A stretch of DNA of 64,000 nucleotides from Sulfomarinibacter sp963733915 (GCA_963733915.1 CAVTEP010000006.1:124001-188000); one strand, 5' to 3'; counted from the stretch's first letter, positions 36,655 through 45,665 are shown. Notes: generated by a model from the sequence alone, not told the origin. Numbers and translations are program-made.

Positions 36655-39016
36655 TTTCTCTTCAGCGCTACCCATCTGCACAGCGCGCGCACCGCTCTGT
36701 CCGCCGATCGAAATACCGGTAACCCTCCGGCTCTGCAGCGCTTCGGCAAGCGGGTCGAAGAGGGTGCCCGAATCGATGACGGCAACCAAGGGCTTGTCGC
36801 TGGCGGCGGCAATGCGCGGCAGACGCTGCGCGATCGAATCGGGGTCGAGGATGGACTCGCTGTGGCCTTCGCCGCGGGGGAGGGTCTGCATGGCCGGGGT
36901 GAGCGGTACCGCTCCGGCAACCACCACGTCGACACCGCCGTCCTCGAGCGCGGCCTCGACGAGCGCTGCGTAGGCTGCGTCCGAGCGCCATCGGCGTGGT
37001 GTCGAGGGGGTTCTTGACGTCGACCAGACGGGCGAGCCCGTGCTCGGCGAGAATCGCGCCCATCGCCTCTTGAGTGGGGCCCGAGAAGACTGCAAGCCGC
37101 AGCTCTGCTTCGCCGCGGCGGATCGAGTCCGCCATCCCGACCGACTCGTAGCCGGCGTTGGAGACGGCGGCGAGCCGGTTGTCGCAGGCCGTCTTTCCGC
37201 GCAGGGCCAGACAGACCCGCAAGAGGTCCGAGAACTCGTCGAAGTCGCCGGCGACGAGCGCACCGGCCTGGACGATGGCGTTTTCACACACGGCGTAGTC
37301 GCCGGCCACCGAAGCGGTGTGACCGGCGGTGGCCGAGCGGCCTTCGCTGGTCCGCCCGGCCTTGTAAAAGACGACGTCCTTACCGAGAGCGACGGCATCC
37401 CTGACAGCGGCGGCGAATCTGAGCCCGTCGCCCGCTTGGAAGCCCTCCATGTAGACCGCAAAGACCTCGATTTCGGGATCGTCCTTGATAAAGGCGAGGA
37501 GGTCGCCGGCGGTCAGGTCGATCTGGTTGCCGAGGGAGAGGGCGAAGGCCGGGTCGAGCCACGGCATGCGGCTGAGGTTGGAGATGATGAAGGCGCCGGA
37601 CTGCGAGAGGAAGCATAGCTTGCGGGTGTGGCCACCGGGCGATTTCGGCAGCTTGGCGTTGGGGATGAACATCGTGTCGTAGCGGCCCGGGTGGGAGATG
37701 ACTCCGAGCGAGTTGCCGCCGAGAAAAACCGGTCCGCCGTGGTCGCTGTGGTGGGTGCTGCGGATGCGGTCCCTGAGGGCAATTTCGAGCTCCTGACTGC
37801 CCTCCTTTTCGCCGAGACCACCGGGGATGAGAATGACAGCGTTGGCTTTGTCGTGCTCGATGATCTCGGTGATGACCGACGCCACCTGATCGGCGCCGAC
37901 CGCAACCACGACCAGGTCGGTTTTGGCCGGCAGCTTCGCGATGCTCGGCACGCACGGCACGCCGTCGATCTCCGCCGCCGTCGGGTGGATAACGTGGGCG
38001 CAGTCGCGATCGAAGCCGGAGGCGAGAATATTGTCGAGGATGATCCGCCCCATGTTGCGATTGCGCTCTGAGACGCCCATCACGGCGACCGACTCGGGCC
38101 GGAGGAGGCTCGAGATCTTGGCGATCGGGCGCGGCCGGCGCGGCGCGGTGGCGGGTTGGAACGAGCACACGCCGTCGAGCGGCGCCATCCGGCCGCCGGA
38201 GATCGAAAACGGGTTGACCTCCAGTTCCCGGAGGTGGAAGCGGGCTTCGGGGTTGACCGCGGAGAAGTGGTTGGCAAGGTCGATAAAGGCCTGAAAACAC
38301 TCGATGAGGACGGCGTCATCGACCAGGGCGCGAGAGCCTCGCATGACGCCCGACAACCGCTCGTAGCTGAGCGTCTTGCGGAAGAGCTTGAAGAACTGCT
38401 TGCCGTCGAGGGTTCCCGTGGGGGCGATGGCAACTGCGGCGCCCTTGCGGGTCTGGCGCGCCAGGACCTCCATCTCGACGCCGCCGAGACCGGCGGAGAT
38501 GATTGGCCCGAACTCGTCGGTGTCCCGTAGGCCGACAAAGAGCTCGGTGGCAAAGCCGTCGGCGTCGGCGGGCATGAAGCTGCACAGCAGGATGCCAACG
38601 GTGCGGTCGGCAAGCCGCTGCTCGAGACCGTGGCCGCGGCGTCCGGCGAGCCCGGGTGGGACCTCGCCCGCGTGTGTTTCGAGGTAGGCGGCGAAGGTTT
38701 CCGGCACTTCCCGCCGCATGAGGTCGAAAGCCGCCTCGACCGCGCCGATCTCACGCGCGACGATCCGCACGCCGCGCGCCTCGGTCTTGTGGGTGATATC
38801 GGGCGACACCACCTTGAGCACAACCCGGTCGCCACTCAGGTGGTCGAGGTCGGCGGTTGTTGGCCGCGCGCCGAAGGGAACCAACCGGCTCGACGGGGCG
38901 GCCTCGGCGCCGGTGGCCTCGAGCAGCCGGTAGCACTCGTGTTCGTAGAGGCTGTCGCGTCCCTCGGCGTGGGCCGCGCTGAGGATCTCGTGAATTCTCG
39001 CGGTATCGATGGGCAT
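36651..39016 (-). CDS. ADP-forming acyl-CoA synthetase (beta-alpha fusion), two frameshifts
   Basis: A 787-aa enzyme converting acyl-CoA, ADP and Pi to acid, CoA and ATP. The N-terminal half is an ATP-grasp beta part (VVLKVVSPDITHKTEARGV); the C-terminal half is the CoA-binding/ligase alpha part, with the phosphorylated histidine in SATAGHTASVAGD near residue 566. Near 36988 and 36735 single extra bases shift the frame. The corrected path reads DTTPMA, SDAAYAALVEAALEDGG and finally GGLPVFRSADRAVRAL to ALKRK, with TGA at 36651-36653 overlapping yjbQ. The total is 2366 bases, 788 codons plus two. In the ior operon it would harvest aryl-CoA as ATP. Confidence 0.82.
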
Positions 39017-39026
39017 GACAACCCCC

Positions 39027-39794
39027 TCAGGCGTAGGCGTCGGCGCGGTCGCAGGCCACGGTCTCCTGCTCTGCGAGCACCGTCTCGAGCTTGCCTTGAT
39101 CATCGCCGAGGGCCGAGGCCCAGGCGCCGGCGAAGGCGGCATCGATGGTTTCGGGGTCGATCTTGCCGCACAGATGGAGCGCCGACAGGGTCCGCATGCC
39201 GCCATCCACCAGCCCGCGGAAGAAGAGCCCGGCCGCGCGGCCATAGGAGAAGGCGCGCCGGTTGACGGCGACGACTTTTTCGCCCTTGCGCTCGAACAAT
39301 CGCTCGACGAAGGCGAGCAGGCGGTCCGCTTTGAAGTCGAGCAGCGGTGATGCGGCGCCGACCGCGACCATGTTTTGAGCGCGCAGGTTGCCGGCGGCGC
39401 GGGCAAGGTGGGCAGTGTCGACCATGACAATATTGTCAAACGCCGCCAGGTCGCCGAGCAGAGCGTCGGTTTCAGGGTAGTCGGGAATGTTGACGTAGGG
39501 CGTGACGCTGGTAACGATCCAACCGTCCGGTTTGAGGTAGTGCCAGTAGCGCTGCACCTCGAGGGGCTCGACCGACAGCACCATGTCGGCGCGGCCGGTG
39601 GGGATGATGTCGGAGAAGATCTCAGAGTCTCCATAGCGGAGGTGGGACTGGACCGCGCCACCGCGCTGCGCCATGCCGTGCACCTCGGCCTGTTTGAACT
39701 CAAAGCCGGCGTCAAGGGCGGCGTGGTCGATGACAAAGGCGATGGAAAGAATGCCTTGTCCACCGACTCCGGCGAGGATGATGTTCTTTTCCAC
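39027..39794 (-). CDS. iorB: Indolepyruvate:ferredoxin oxidoreductase, beta subunit
   Basis: A 255-aa gamma-domain protein that works with IorA in oxidative decarboxylation of aryl-2-oxoacids. Family segments are NIILAGVGGQGILSIAFVID, VHGMAQRGGAVQSHLRYGD and TAHLARAAGNLRAQNMVAVGA. GTG 39794 follows GAGGGGG at a good distance. The longer open frame upstream reads through the antisense of iorA and is ignored. It is 11 bp from iorA and 10 bp from the acyl-CoA synthetase, so all are one operon. Confidence 0.88.
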   Translation of the reverse strand: MEKNIILAGVGGQGILSIAFVIDHAALDAGFEFKQAEVHGMAQRGGAVQSHLRYGDSEIFSDIIPTGRADMVLSVEPLEVQRYWHYLKPDGWIVTSVTPYVNIPDYPETDALLGDLAAFDNIVMVDTAHLARAAGNLRAQNMVAVGAASPLLDFKADRLLAFVERLFERKGEKVVAVNRRAFSYGRAAGLFFRGLVDGGMRTLSALHLCGKIDPETIDAAFAGAWASALGDDQGKLETVLAEQETVACDRADAYA

Positions 39795-39805
39795 CGTCCG
39801 CCCCC

Positions 39806-41389
39806 TCAGTTTGATTTGATCTTGAGCGCCTCGATGCAGGCCCGCCGGGCGACGATCACGCTCGGTCCTTCGTAGGCCAGCTCCTCGCGCAGGACGGCGA
39901 CATTTTGATCGTGATGGCGCGGGGTCGGTTCGATGATCCGGAAGTGCTCCTCGGAGATGCCGGTGCCGAGGATGATCTGGTCGAGGGTGCGGCCGGTGGA
40001 CATCGAGCGCTGGGTGCCGGTCATGCCGACGGTGCTGTTGTCGACCACCAGCACGTTGAGGTTGACGTTCTGCTGCACCGCCGACAACAGCGGCGTGATG
40101 CCGCCGTGCGAAAAGGTGCTGTCGCCGATCGCCGCCACCGCCGGGGTGTAGCCGGCATGGGCGGCGCCGGCCGCCATGCCGATCGAGGCCCCCATGGCGA
40201 CGCAGCTGTGGACCGCCTCGAGCGGTGGCAACGCGGCAAGGGTGTAGCAGCCGATGTCGGAAAAGACCTGCGGGCTGTCGAAGCCGTTGAGGGCTTCGTT
40301 GAGTGCACGGAACGAGTCGATGTGCGGGCATCCCTTGCACAGCGCCGGGGGCCGGTTGGCGATCTCGGTCACCGGTTCGTGAGCCGCCGCCAGCGGCGGC
40401 ATGCCGAGGGCCTCGCGAACGATGTCGGGGTTGAGCTCGCCGGTGCGCGGGATCTCGCCGGTCATGCGGCCACGGACCTCGACCCCTTCGAGCCCGAAGA
40501 GGCCCCGGACCACGTTCTCGACCAATGGATAGCCGTCCTCCAGGATCAACAGCTCGTCGACGTGCTCGACGAGCTCACGAAGCTTGGCGACCGGCAGCGG
40601 GTACTGGCGGATCGAGAGGATCGACCGGTCGTGATCGGGTTCCAGATTCTCATACAGATAGTTGCTCGCAAGCCCGCAGACGATGACGCCGGCTTTGCCT
40701 CGGAGTTCGAGCGAGTTGTGCGGGCTGTCCTCGGCCCGGCGCAGCAGCTCCGGCTGTTTTTCGGTGAGTTGCTTGTACTGGACCCGCGCGTTGACCGGCA
40801 GCAAGGTCCACTTCTTGATCTTCTTGTCGGGGTGGAGCTGGTTCTGCGGACGCGCCTCGCGGGTGGCGACGCCGGCACGGCTGTGGGCGATGCGGGTGAC
40901 CAGCCGCACCATCACCGGGACCGACAGCTCCTCTGAGAGCTCGAAGGCCTCGAACATCATGTCGTAGCACTCTTGCTGGTTGCGCGGCTCGAAGCAGGGG
41001 ATGAGGGCGAACTGCGCAAAGAAACGGCTGTCCTGCTCGTTCTGCGAGGAGTGCATACCGGGGTCGTCGGCGACCGCCAGCACCAATCCGCCGTTGGTGC
41101 CGGTGACGGCGGAGTTCATGAACGCGTCGGCGGCGACGTTGAGGCCGACGTGCTTCATGCACACCAGGGCACGCTTGCCGGCCCAACTCATGCCCAGAGC
41201 CTCCTCGTAGGCGACCTTTTCGTTGGTCGACCAGAAGGCGTGAATGTCGCCGGATTTCTTGGCGATGCGATCGACGAACTCGAAGATCTCGGTCGACGGC
41301 GTGCCGGGGTAGGCGTAGACGCCGCTGAGGCCGGCATGGATCGCGCCGAGACCGACAGCCTCGTCGCCGAGCAGGATTTCTCTGTTCAT
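39806..41389 (-). CDS. iorA: Indolepyruvate:ferredoxin oxidoreductase, alpha subunit without ferredoxin domain
   Basis: A 527-aa thiamine-diphosphate enzyme subunit. The substrate-entry domain shows GVYAYPGTPSTEIFEF and VCMKHVGLNVAADAFMNSA. CKGCPH lies near residue 350, and the TPP site GDSTFSHGG with VVDNSTVGMTG lies near 425-455. Usual IorA proteins continue about 80-100 residues with a ferredoxin-like domain holding two 4Fe-4S clusters (CxxCxxC patterns). This one ends RRACIEALKIKSN with no such cysteines. An electron path to ferredoxin would need another protein or the remaining cysteines. It is first in an operon with iorB, the acyl-CoA synthetase and yjbQ. Confidence 0.88.
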   Translation of the reverse strand: MNREILLGDEAVGLGAIHAGLSGVYAYPGTPSTEIFEFVDRIAKKSGDIHAFWSTNEKVAYEEALGMSWAGKRALVCMKHVGLNVAADAFMNSAVTGTNGGLVLAVADDPGMHSSQNEQDSRFFAQFALIPCFEPRNQQECYDMMFEAFELSEELSVPVMVRLVTRIAHSRAGVATREARPQNQLHPDKKIKKWTLLPVNARVQYKQLTEKQPELLRRAEDSPHNSLELRGKAGVIVCGLASNYLYENLEPDHDRSILSIRQYPLPVAKLRELVEHVDELLILEDGYPLVENVVRGLFGLEGVEVRGRMTGEIPRTGELNPDIVREALGMPPLAAAHEPVTEIANRPPALCKGCPHIDSFRALNEALNGFDSPQVFSDIGCYTLAALPPLEAVHSCVAMGASIGMAAGAAHAGYTPAVAAIGDSTFSHGGITPLLSAVQQNVNLNVLVVDNSTVGMTGTQRSMSTGRTLDQIILGTGISEEHFRIIEPTPRHHDQNVAVLREELAYEGPSVIVARRACIEALKIKSN

Positions 41390-41501
41390 TCGTGCTCCCT
41401 TCGCAGGGCCAACTGTCTGATCGCGAGGCGGATCCAGCTGCGCCTCCAGCGAATATGGAGTATCTCATGCGTCCGAAACGACGACAAGCGTCGCCGACCG
41501 T

Positions 41502-41546
41502 CATTTTCTTTGCTTCATGGCTCGGAGCCCTGGAGCAAAGAAAATG
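41502..41546. other. 13-bp perfect hairpin between divergent iorA and surE
   Basis: CATTTTCTTTGCT (41502-41514) and AGCAAAGAAAATG (41534-41546) flank 19 bp. It lies in the divergent gap 41390-41629, upstream of half-element 4. It may be an operator or a leader hairpin; no T-tract follows. Confidence 0.55.
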
Positions 41547-41565
41547 AAGAGAACAGTGCCGGACC

Positions 41566-41613
41566 GGGCGGGTGGGCGGTAATTCCTAATTCCTAATTCC
41601 TAATTCAGAATTC
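41566..41613 (+). repeat. Half heptamer-array element 4 (CCTAATT units)
   Basis: The G-rich block GGGCGGGTGGGCGG (41566-41579) runs directly into TAATTCC repeated three times, then TAATTCAGAATTC. No inverted left array is seen; the upstream hairpin at 41502-41546 has a different sequence. It ends 16 bp before the surE start codon. Confidence 0.78.
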
Positions 41614-41629
41614 ATATAGAATCCTCCGC

Positions 41630-42406
41630 ATGGCGAAACCGCGAATTCTGGTCACCAACGACGACGGCTATGCCTCGGAGGGCATCCAGGTGCTGGCCGA
41701 CGCTCTCGATGGCATGGGAGAGGTCTGGGTGGTGGCGCCGAACCGCGAGCAGTCGGCGGTGTCGCACGCCCTGACCCTCGATCGCCCGCTGCGAATCGAG
41801 CGTCTCGGCGAGCGCCGGATAGCGGTCGACGGCACCCCGACCGACTGCGTCGCGATTGCGATCTCGAAGCTCATGGACGGCGGCGCGCCTGATCTCGTGG
41901 TATCGGGAATCAACTTCGGATTCAACATGGGCGCCGACGTCCACTACTCGGGAACGGTGTCGGCGGCATTCGAGGGCGTCATTCTCGGCGCGCCCGCGAT
42001 GGCGGTCTCGCTGGGGGTGGGGGAGGGGATGAGCTTCCACGTCGCGGCGAAGTTTGCCCGCGAGCTGGCGGAGTGGATCCTCGACAACGGCTTGCCGAAG
42101 AACACTCTTCTCAACGTCAACGTGCCCCTGCACAAACCCGCCGGTGTGCGGCTGACGCGGCTCGGCGTGCGCCGCTACACCGAAGGGGTGATCGAGGAGA
42201 AAGACCCGCGCGGGCGCCAGATCTTCTGGATCGGCGGCGGCCGGCCGGTGTGGGAGCAGATCCCCGACACGGATTTTCACGAGGTCGCAGGGGGCTACGT
42301 TTCGGTGACTCCGCTGCACCTCGACATGACCGATCGAAAGTCGCTCGAGAGTCTGCGCGAACGGGCGCCGTCGTGGATCGACTCGCACGCGGCGGGTGGG
42401 GACTGA
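41630..42406 (+). CDS. surE: 5'/3'-nucleotidase SurE
   Basis: A 258-aa metal-dependent survival phosphatase acting on nucleoside monophosphates. RILVTNDDGYASEGI at the start holds the metal-binding Asp-Asp pair (residues 11-12), with APNREQSAVSHALT and VVSGINFGFNMGADVHYSGTVSAA (Ser/Asn ligand region) following. The length and motifs are complete. It is followed 9 bp later by pcm, a pairing seen in many bacteria, which fits a repair/stress role. Its start lies just after half-element 4. Confidence 0.93.
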   Translation: MAKPRILVTNDDGYASEGIQVLADALDGMGEVWVVAPNREQSAVSHALTLDRPLRIERLGERRIAVDGTPTDCVAIAISKLMDGGAPDLVVSGINFGFNMGADVHYSGTVSAAFEGVILGAPAMAVSLGVGEGMSFHVAAKFARELAEWILDNGLPKNTLLNVNVPLHKPAGVRLTRLGVRRYTEGVIEEKDPRGRQIFWIGGGRPVWEQIPDTDFHEVAGGYVSVTPLHLDMTDRKSLESLRERAPSWIDSHAAGGD

Positions 42407-42415
42407 TGCGTCGTC

Positions 42416-43075
42416 ATGGCTGACGACGCTTACGCCTACCGCCGGTCGCAGATGGTCGAGTCCCTGCGAAGGGGTGGAATCAAGAACCCGCGCGTGCTCG
42501 AGGTGATGGCGGAGGTCCCACGCCACTTTTTCGTGCCGGAGGCCTTTCGTCATCAGGCCTATGACGACGACGTCTCGATCCACATCGGCGAGGGACAGAC
42601 GATCTCGCAACCACGCATCGTCGCTCTGATGACCGAGGCTGCGCGGATCGCTCCGACGGACCGGGTGCTCGAGATCGGCACCGGCTCCGGCTACCAGGCG
42701 GCGGTGCTGTCGCGGCTCGCCCGCTTCGTCTTTACCGTCGAGCGGGTGCCGTCGCTGGCCCGGCAGGCAAAGGGCGTGCTCGATCAGCTCGAAGTCGAAA
42801 ACGTCAGCGTCAAGGTCATGGACGGCACTCTCGGCTGGCGGGCGCAATCGCCGTTTGACGCGATCCTGGTCACCGCCGGCGCGCCCGAGGTGCCGGCGCC
42901 GTTGGTCGAACAGCTCACCGATGGCGGGCGGCTGGTGGTCCCGGTCGGTCCGCGCGACACCCAGGTGTTGAAAATCGTCGAGCGCCGTGGTGAACGCACC
43001 TTCGCCCACGAGCTCAAGGGCGCCTGTTTCGTGCCGCTGATCGGCCGCCACGGGTGGGAGGAGAAGCCGGGATGA
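42416..43075 (+). CDS. pcm: Protein-L-isoaspartate O-methyltransferase
   Basis: A 219-aa SAM-dependent repair enzyme. Family motifs are DDVSIHIGEGQTISQPRIVALM (with GQTISQP), the SAM site VLEIGTGSGYQAAVLS near 82-97, FTVERVPSLARQA and FDAILVTAGAPEVPAPLVEQL. It methylates isoaspartyl residues in damaged proteins. It overlaps nothing but is only 9 bp after surE, so it is in the same operon. The stop lies 8 bp before a long inverted repeat that reaches the next gene's start. Confidence 0.93.
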   Translation: MADDAYAYRRSQMVESLRRGGIKNPRVLEVMAEVPRHFFVPEAFRHQAYDDDVSIHIGEGQTISQPRIVALMTEAARIAPTDRVLEIGTGSGYQAAVLSRLARFVFTVERVPSLARQAKGVLDQLEVENVSVKVMDGTLGWRAQSPFDAILVTAGAPEVPAPLVEQLTDGGRLVVPVGPRDTQVLKIVERRGERTFAHELKGACFVPLIGRHGWEEKPG

Positions 43076-43082
43076 AGGCTTT

Positions 43083-43316
43083 CCCGCATATCTCACCAGC
43101 TTTCTGCTGCGGCTGGCGATGCACCGCACCCAGCGGTGCTTTCTCTCCTCGGGGTGCTCGACGTACTGTCGAGTACGCCTCCTCGCGCCTTGATATCGGC
43201 ACACGAGCCCCATCGGCGGACGGCACTGGGGACCCCGGCCGGACCTCCAACTCGAAAACCCCACTGGGCACGGCGCCTCGCCGCCCTCCGGACGAAACCT
43301 GGTGAGATATGCGGGA
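43083..43316. repeat. Long inverted repeat spanning the pcm-dedA gap
   Basis: CCCGCATATCTCACCAG (43083-43099) is perfectly complementary to CTGGTGAGATATGCGGG (43300-43316). Further inward an imperfect match continues for about 40 bp on each side. The right arm contains the GGTGAG ribosome site and the ATG (43309) of the next gene, so the start would be base-paired in a transcript coming from pcm. Confidence 0.85.
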
Positions 43317-43917
43317 TAAGCTCTTCGCGTGGATCGACTCGCTGGCGATGATGCCGCACCCCGGGTGGTGGTTGTTTCTGCTCGCCTTCGCCGAGAGCTC
43401 GTTTTTTCCGATCCCACCGGATGTGCTGCTGATCACCCTCGGGGTCGCGGCCCCGGAGCACGCCATCTGGTACGGATTCGTTTGCTCGGCCGGAAGCGTT
43501 CTCGGCGGTATGCTCGGCTACGGGATCGGTCTCTACGGCGGCCGGCCGTTGCTCTACAAGATCTTTTCCGAGAACAAGATCCACGCGGTCGAGAAGCTGT
43601 ATGACCGTTACAATGCCTGGGCCACTGGCGTTGCCGGTCTGACGCCGATCCCCTACAAGGTTTTCACCATCGCCGGCGGCGCCTTCAAGATCAACTTCCG
43701 GGTCTTCGTGCTCGCGTCCATCGCATCGCGCAGCCTCCGCTTCATGGCGGAGGGTGTGCTGTTGTACGCTTTTGGCGCGACCGTCCGCGACTTCCTCTAC
43801 AGGTGGTTCAACTGGGTCTCGATCGGATTTGTGGTGCTGTTGGTGGGAGGATTCTGGTTGGTGCATCGAGTTGGGCGCCACGCCCACCGGCAATCGGAGG
43901 AGACGCCGGTGCCCTGA
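43309..43917 (+). CDS. YqaA/DedA (SNARE-associated) family membrane protein
   Basis: A 202-aa inner-membrane protein. Conserved parts are FAESSFFPIPPDVLLITLGV (about 24-43), AGSVLGGMLGYGIGLYGGRP and ATGVAGLTPIPYKVFTIAGGAF (Pro-rich re-entrant loop) and a last helix WVSIGFVVLLVGGFWLV. Members take part in lipid or proton-coupled transport across the membrane. Its start codon is inside the right arm of the inverted repeat above. Acylphosphatase follows 30 bp later. Confidence 0.83.
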   Translation: MRDKLFAWIDSLAMMPHPGWWLFLLAFAESSFFPIPPDVLLITLGVAAPEHAIWYGFVCSAGSVLGGMLGYGIGLYGGRPLLYKIFSENKIHAVEKLYDRYNAWATGVAGLTPIPYKVFTIAGGAFKINFRVFVLASIASRSLRFMAEGVLLYAFGATVRDFLYRWFNWVSIGFVVLLVGGFWLVHRVGRHAHRQSEETPVP

Positions 43918-43947
43918 GGTGTTTGTGACGATCGGGGAGTGTGAGCT

Positions 43948-44229
43948 GTGAGTGTCAAGCGCTACCGGGTTACCGGGCGCGTCCAGGGAGTCGGTTTCCG
44001 TTACTTCGTGTGGCGCGAGGCCGAGGGGCTGGGCGTTAACGGTTGGGTTCGAAACCGCACCGACGGAACGGTCGAGGCGCTGGTCTCCGGCACCGAGGAG
44101 CAGCACCTGGAGATCCGGCAGCGCCTCGAGCAAGGGCCGCGCTGGGCGAGAGTGATCGCGGTCGAGGTCACGGACTGGCCTGGGGAATTCCTGGCCCGGG
44201 GTTTCGAGATCCGCCGGGACGAGATCTGA
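43948..44229 (+). CDS. acyP: Acylphosphatase
   Basis: A 93-aa enzyme hydrolysing carboxyl-phosphate bonds. The signature GRVQGVGFRYFVWREAEGLGV (in part VQGVGFRYF) holds the phosphate-binding Arg near residue 18, and GWVRNRTDGTVEALVSG holds the catalytic Asn. GTG at 43948 follows GGGGAG. It is complete and of normal length. A two-base gap separates it from the next gene. Confidence 0.92.
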   Translation: MSVKRYRVTGRVQGVGFRYFVWREAEGLGVNGWVRNRTDGTVEALVSGTEEQHLEIRQRLEQGPRWARVIAVEVTDWPGEFLARGFEIRRDEI

Positions 44230-44231
44230 GC

Positions 44232-45308
44232 GTGGTCGAGCTGGTGCCGCCGCCGCCTGAGGCATTGCGCATTGCGCTGGAGTCGGTGCTCGAGGGCGTG
44301 ATCGGCGCCGGTGCAACGGCGCCCGGCTGGGTCGCGGTCGATGACGGCAGCGGAGCGTGGGTCGCGAGATGTGCCGCCTCGAGCCCTACGGAACGGGCGC
44401 GCGGCGTCTTGGCGGCGGCCACCGATGAGGCCCTGGTGACGGGCAAGAGGCTCGGCATTGGCGGTGCGATGATGGTGCCGCCATCGACACTCGGCGCCCG
44501 CAAGGCGCTCGAGGCCGCGGCTTCGGCTGCGGCTCCGACCGGCGTCATCGACCCTGACCTGATCGCCACCTTGAAGGGAGGCGCCGGTCTCTGCATCGTG
44601 GGCTTTGCCGACCGCGCTTTCTGGCGGTCGCAGCTCGGCGATCGTGCGCTCCTGACCCTTCTCGGCGATCTGGCCGCGGCGCTCGATGCGGCGCCGGCGA
44701 CGGTGCCGTGGCCGGCGCTGGCGATCGCCGGTCGGGATCGGGGCGATATCGAGCGCGCCTGGGACGGTCTGGTCGCGGGAAGCGGCGCAGACGGGGCATC
44801 GTTGATCGTCACTGACTGCGAGTGGCCGGAAGACGGCGACCGGTTGAGGGCGATTTCAAAGTTGCTGATTTCGGCCGAGGATGTTTTGGCGGCCCGGGCG
44901 GTGCGGCCGCAGCCGGTGCACGAGCTGCCGAGCGGTCATTCTTTGGGCTGGTGGGCGCCACGGGCGGCGGCGACGCCGCCGACGGGTTGGCTGGCAACGC
45001 CTGTGGAGACGACCAGGTCCGGTCGTGGGTGGGTTCTGGCCGGGGGAGAGGGTGGAGCGGTGGCCGAGGTGCTGCTGTCCGCCGAGGTCGAGGCGGTGGT
45101 GGAGGAGCGGGCCGTGAGGGCGCCCGGTTGGGTCACGATCGGGTTGCGGTCCGGGACCCCGGCGGGGCTCCTGGTCCAGCGACTCGCCGGGTCCGCGGCA
45201 CGTCGAGGCCTTCCATTGTGGGTGCCCAACCTCGACTCCGAGGCGCTGCGCTTCGTCCTGAGCTTGCCCGGGACCCTGTGGGTCGACGGGCCGGCGGTAC
45301 CGCGCTAG
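44232..45308 (+). CDS. Hypothetical protein, Ala/Gly-rich, unknown family
   Basis: A protein of about 358 aa starting at GTG 44232, two bases after the acylphosphatase stop, so probably in the same operon. It is soluble and rich in Ala, Gly and Val. An internal two-fold character is suggested by hydrophobic segments such as AGLCIVGFADRAFW, GASLIVTDCEW and GWVTIGLRSGTPAGLLVQRLAGSAA. The C-terminus VPNLDSEALRFVLSLPG resembles a Rossmann-type end. I do not recognise it and assign no function. Confidence 0.6.
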   Translation: MVELVPPPPEALRIALESVLEGVIGAGATAPGWVAVDDGSGAWVARCAASSPTERARGVLAAATDEALVTGKRLGIGGAMMVPPSTLGARKALEAAASAAAPTGVIDPDLIATLKGGAGLCIVGFADRAFWRSQLGDRALLTLLGDLAAALDAAPATVPWPALAIAGRDRGDIERAWDGLVAGSGADGASLIVTDCEWPEDGDRLRAISKLLISAEDVLAARAVRPQPVHELPSGHSLGWWAPRAAATPPTGWLATPVETTRSGRGWVLAGGEGGAVAEVLLSAEVEAVVEERAVRAPGWVTIGLRSGTPAGLLVQRLAGSAARRGLPLWVPNLDSEALRFVLSLPGTLWVDGPAVPR

Positions 45309-45375
45309 CCCGCTCCCTTTCCCATCAGCGAAGGTGCGACTTCATGCTGAGGGGGATTTGGATCTGGTGAGTCTA

Positions 45376-45418
45376 TTGACTTCGCGAAGTACAGCAATCA
45401 TACTCATATTATGAGTAT
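45376..45418 (+). promoter_or_regulatory. Promoter and operator of vapBC
   Basis: TTGACT (45376-45381), a 17-bp spacer and CATACT (45399-45404) put the transcription start at 45411, the A of the vapB ATG. The perfect palindrome ATACTCAT-att-ATGAGTAT (45400-45418) covers the -10 box and the start codon. This predicts a leaderless, autorepressed transcript, as at the AbiEii-type locus. Confidence 0.65.
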
Positions 45419-45665
45419 TCGACTGCAGGTTGTCATGGATCAGGACGAATTGGAGGCAATCCGAGCTGCCGCTGAGGAAAAGGGCGTGACAGTTTCGGAG
45501 TTCGTGCGCGAAACGCTCCGAGAGGCCCGCCGCAAGATTGCTTCCGGCGACTCCGAGCGCAAGCTCGCAGCGATCCGCTCGGCCGATCGTCACGCCTACC
45601 CGACGTCGGACATCGATCAGATGCTGGGTGAGATCGAACGCGGATATGGAGCGAGCGGCGAGTGA
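45411..45665 (+). CDS. Ribbon-helix-helix antitoxin (VapB-like)
   Basis: An 84-aa protein. The N-terminal half is a ribbon-helix-helix DNA-binding fold (SIRLQVVMDQDELEAIRAAA then GVTVSEFVRETLREARRKI). The C-terminal tail (YPTSDIDQMLGEIERGYG) is suited to wrap the toxin. It overlaps the PIN toxin by 4 bp and lies beneath an operator palindrome. No Shine-Dalgarno site is needed if the message is leaderless, and none is visible. Confidence 0.78.
   Translation: MSIRLQVVMDQDELEAIRAAAEEKGVTVSEFVRETLREARRKIASGDSERKLAAIRSADRHAYPTSDIDQMLGEIERGYGASGE

Noticed and set aside
36668..39763. Single 1031-codon reverse frame
   Set aside because: Only its middle part is the acyl-CoA synthetase. The first 250 codons run through iorB in the wrong frame, and its last 100 codons follow the wrong frame after the shift near 36988.
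43054..43305. Forward open frame between pcm and dedA
   Set aside because: It is low-complexity and covers the inverted repeat; no ribosome site or family pattern.
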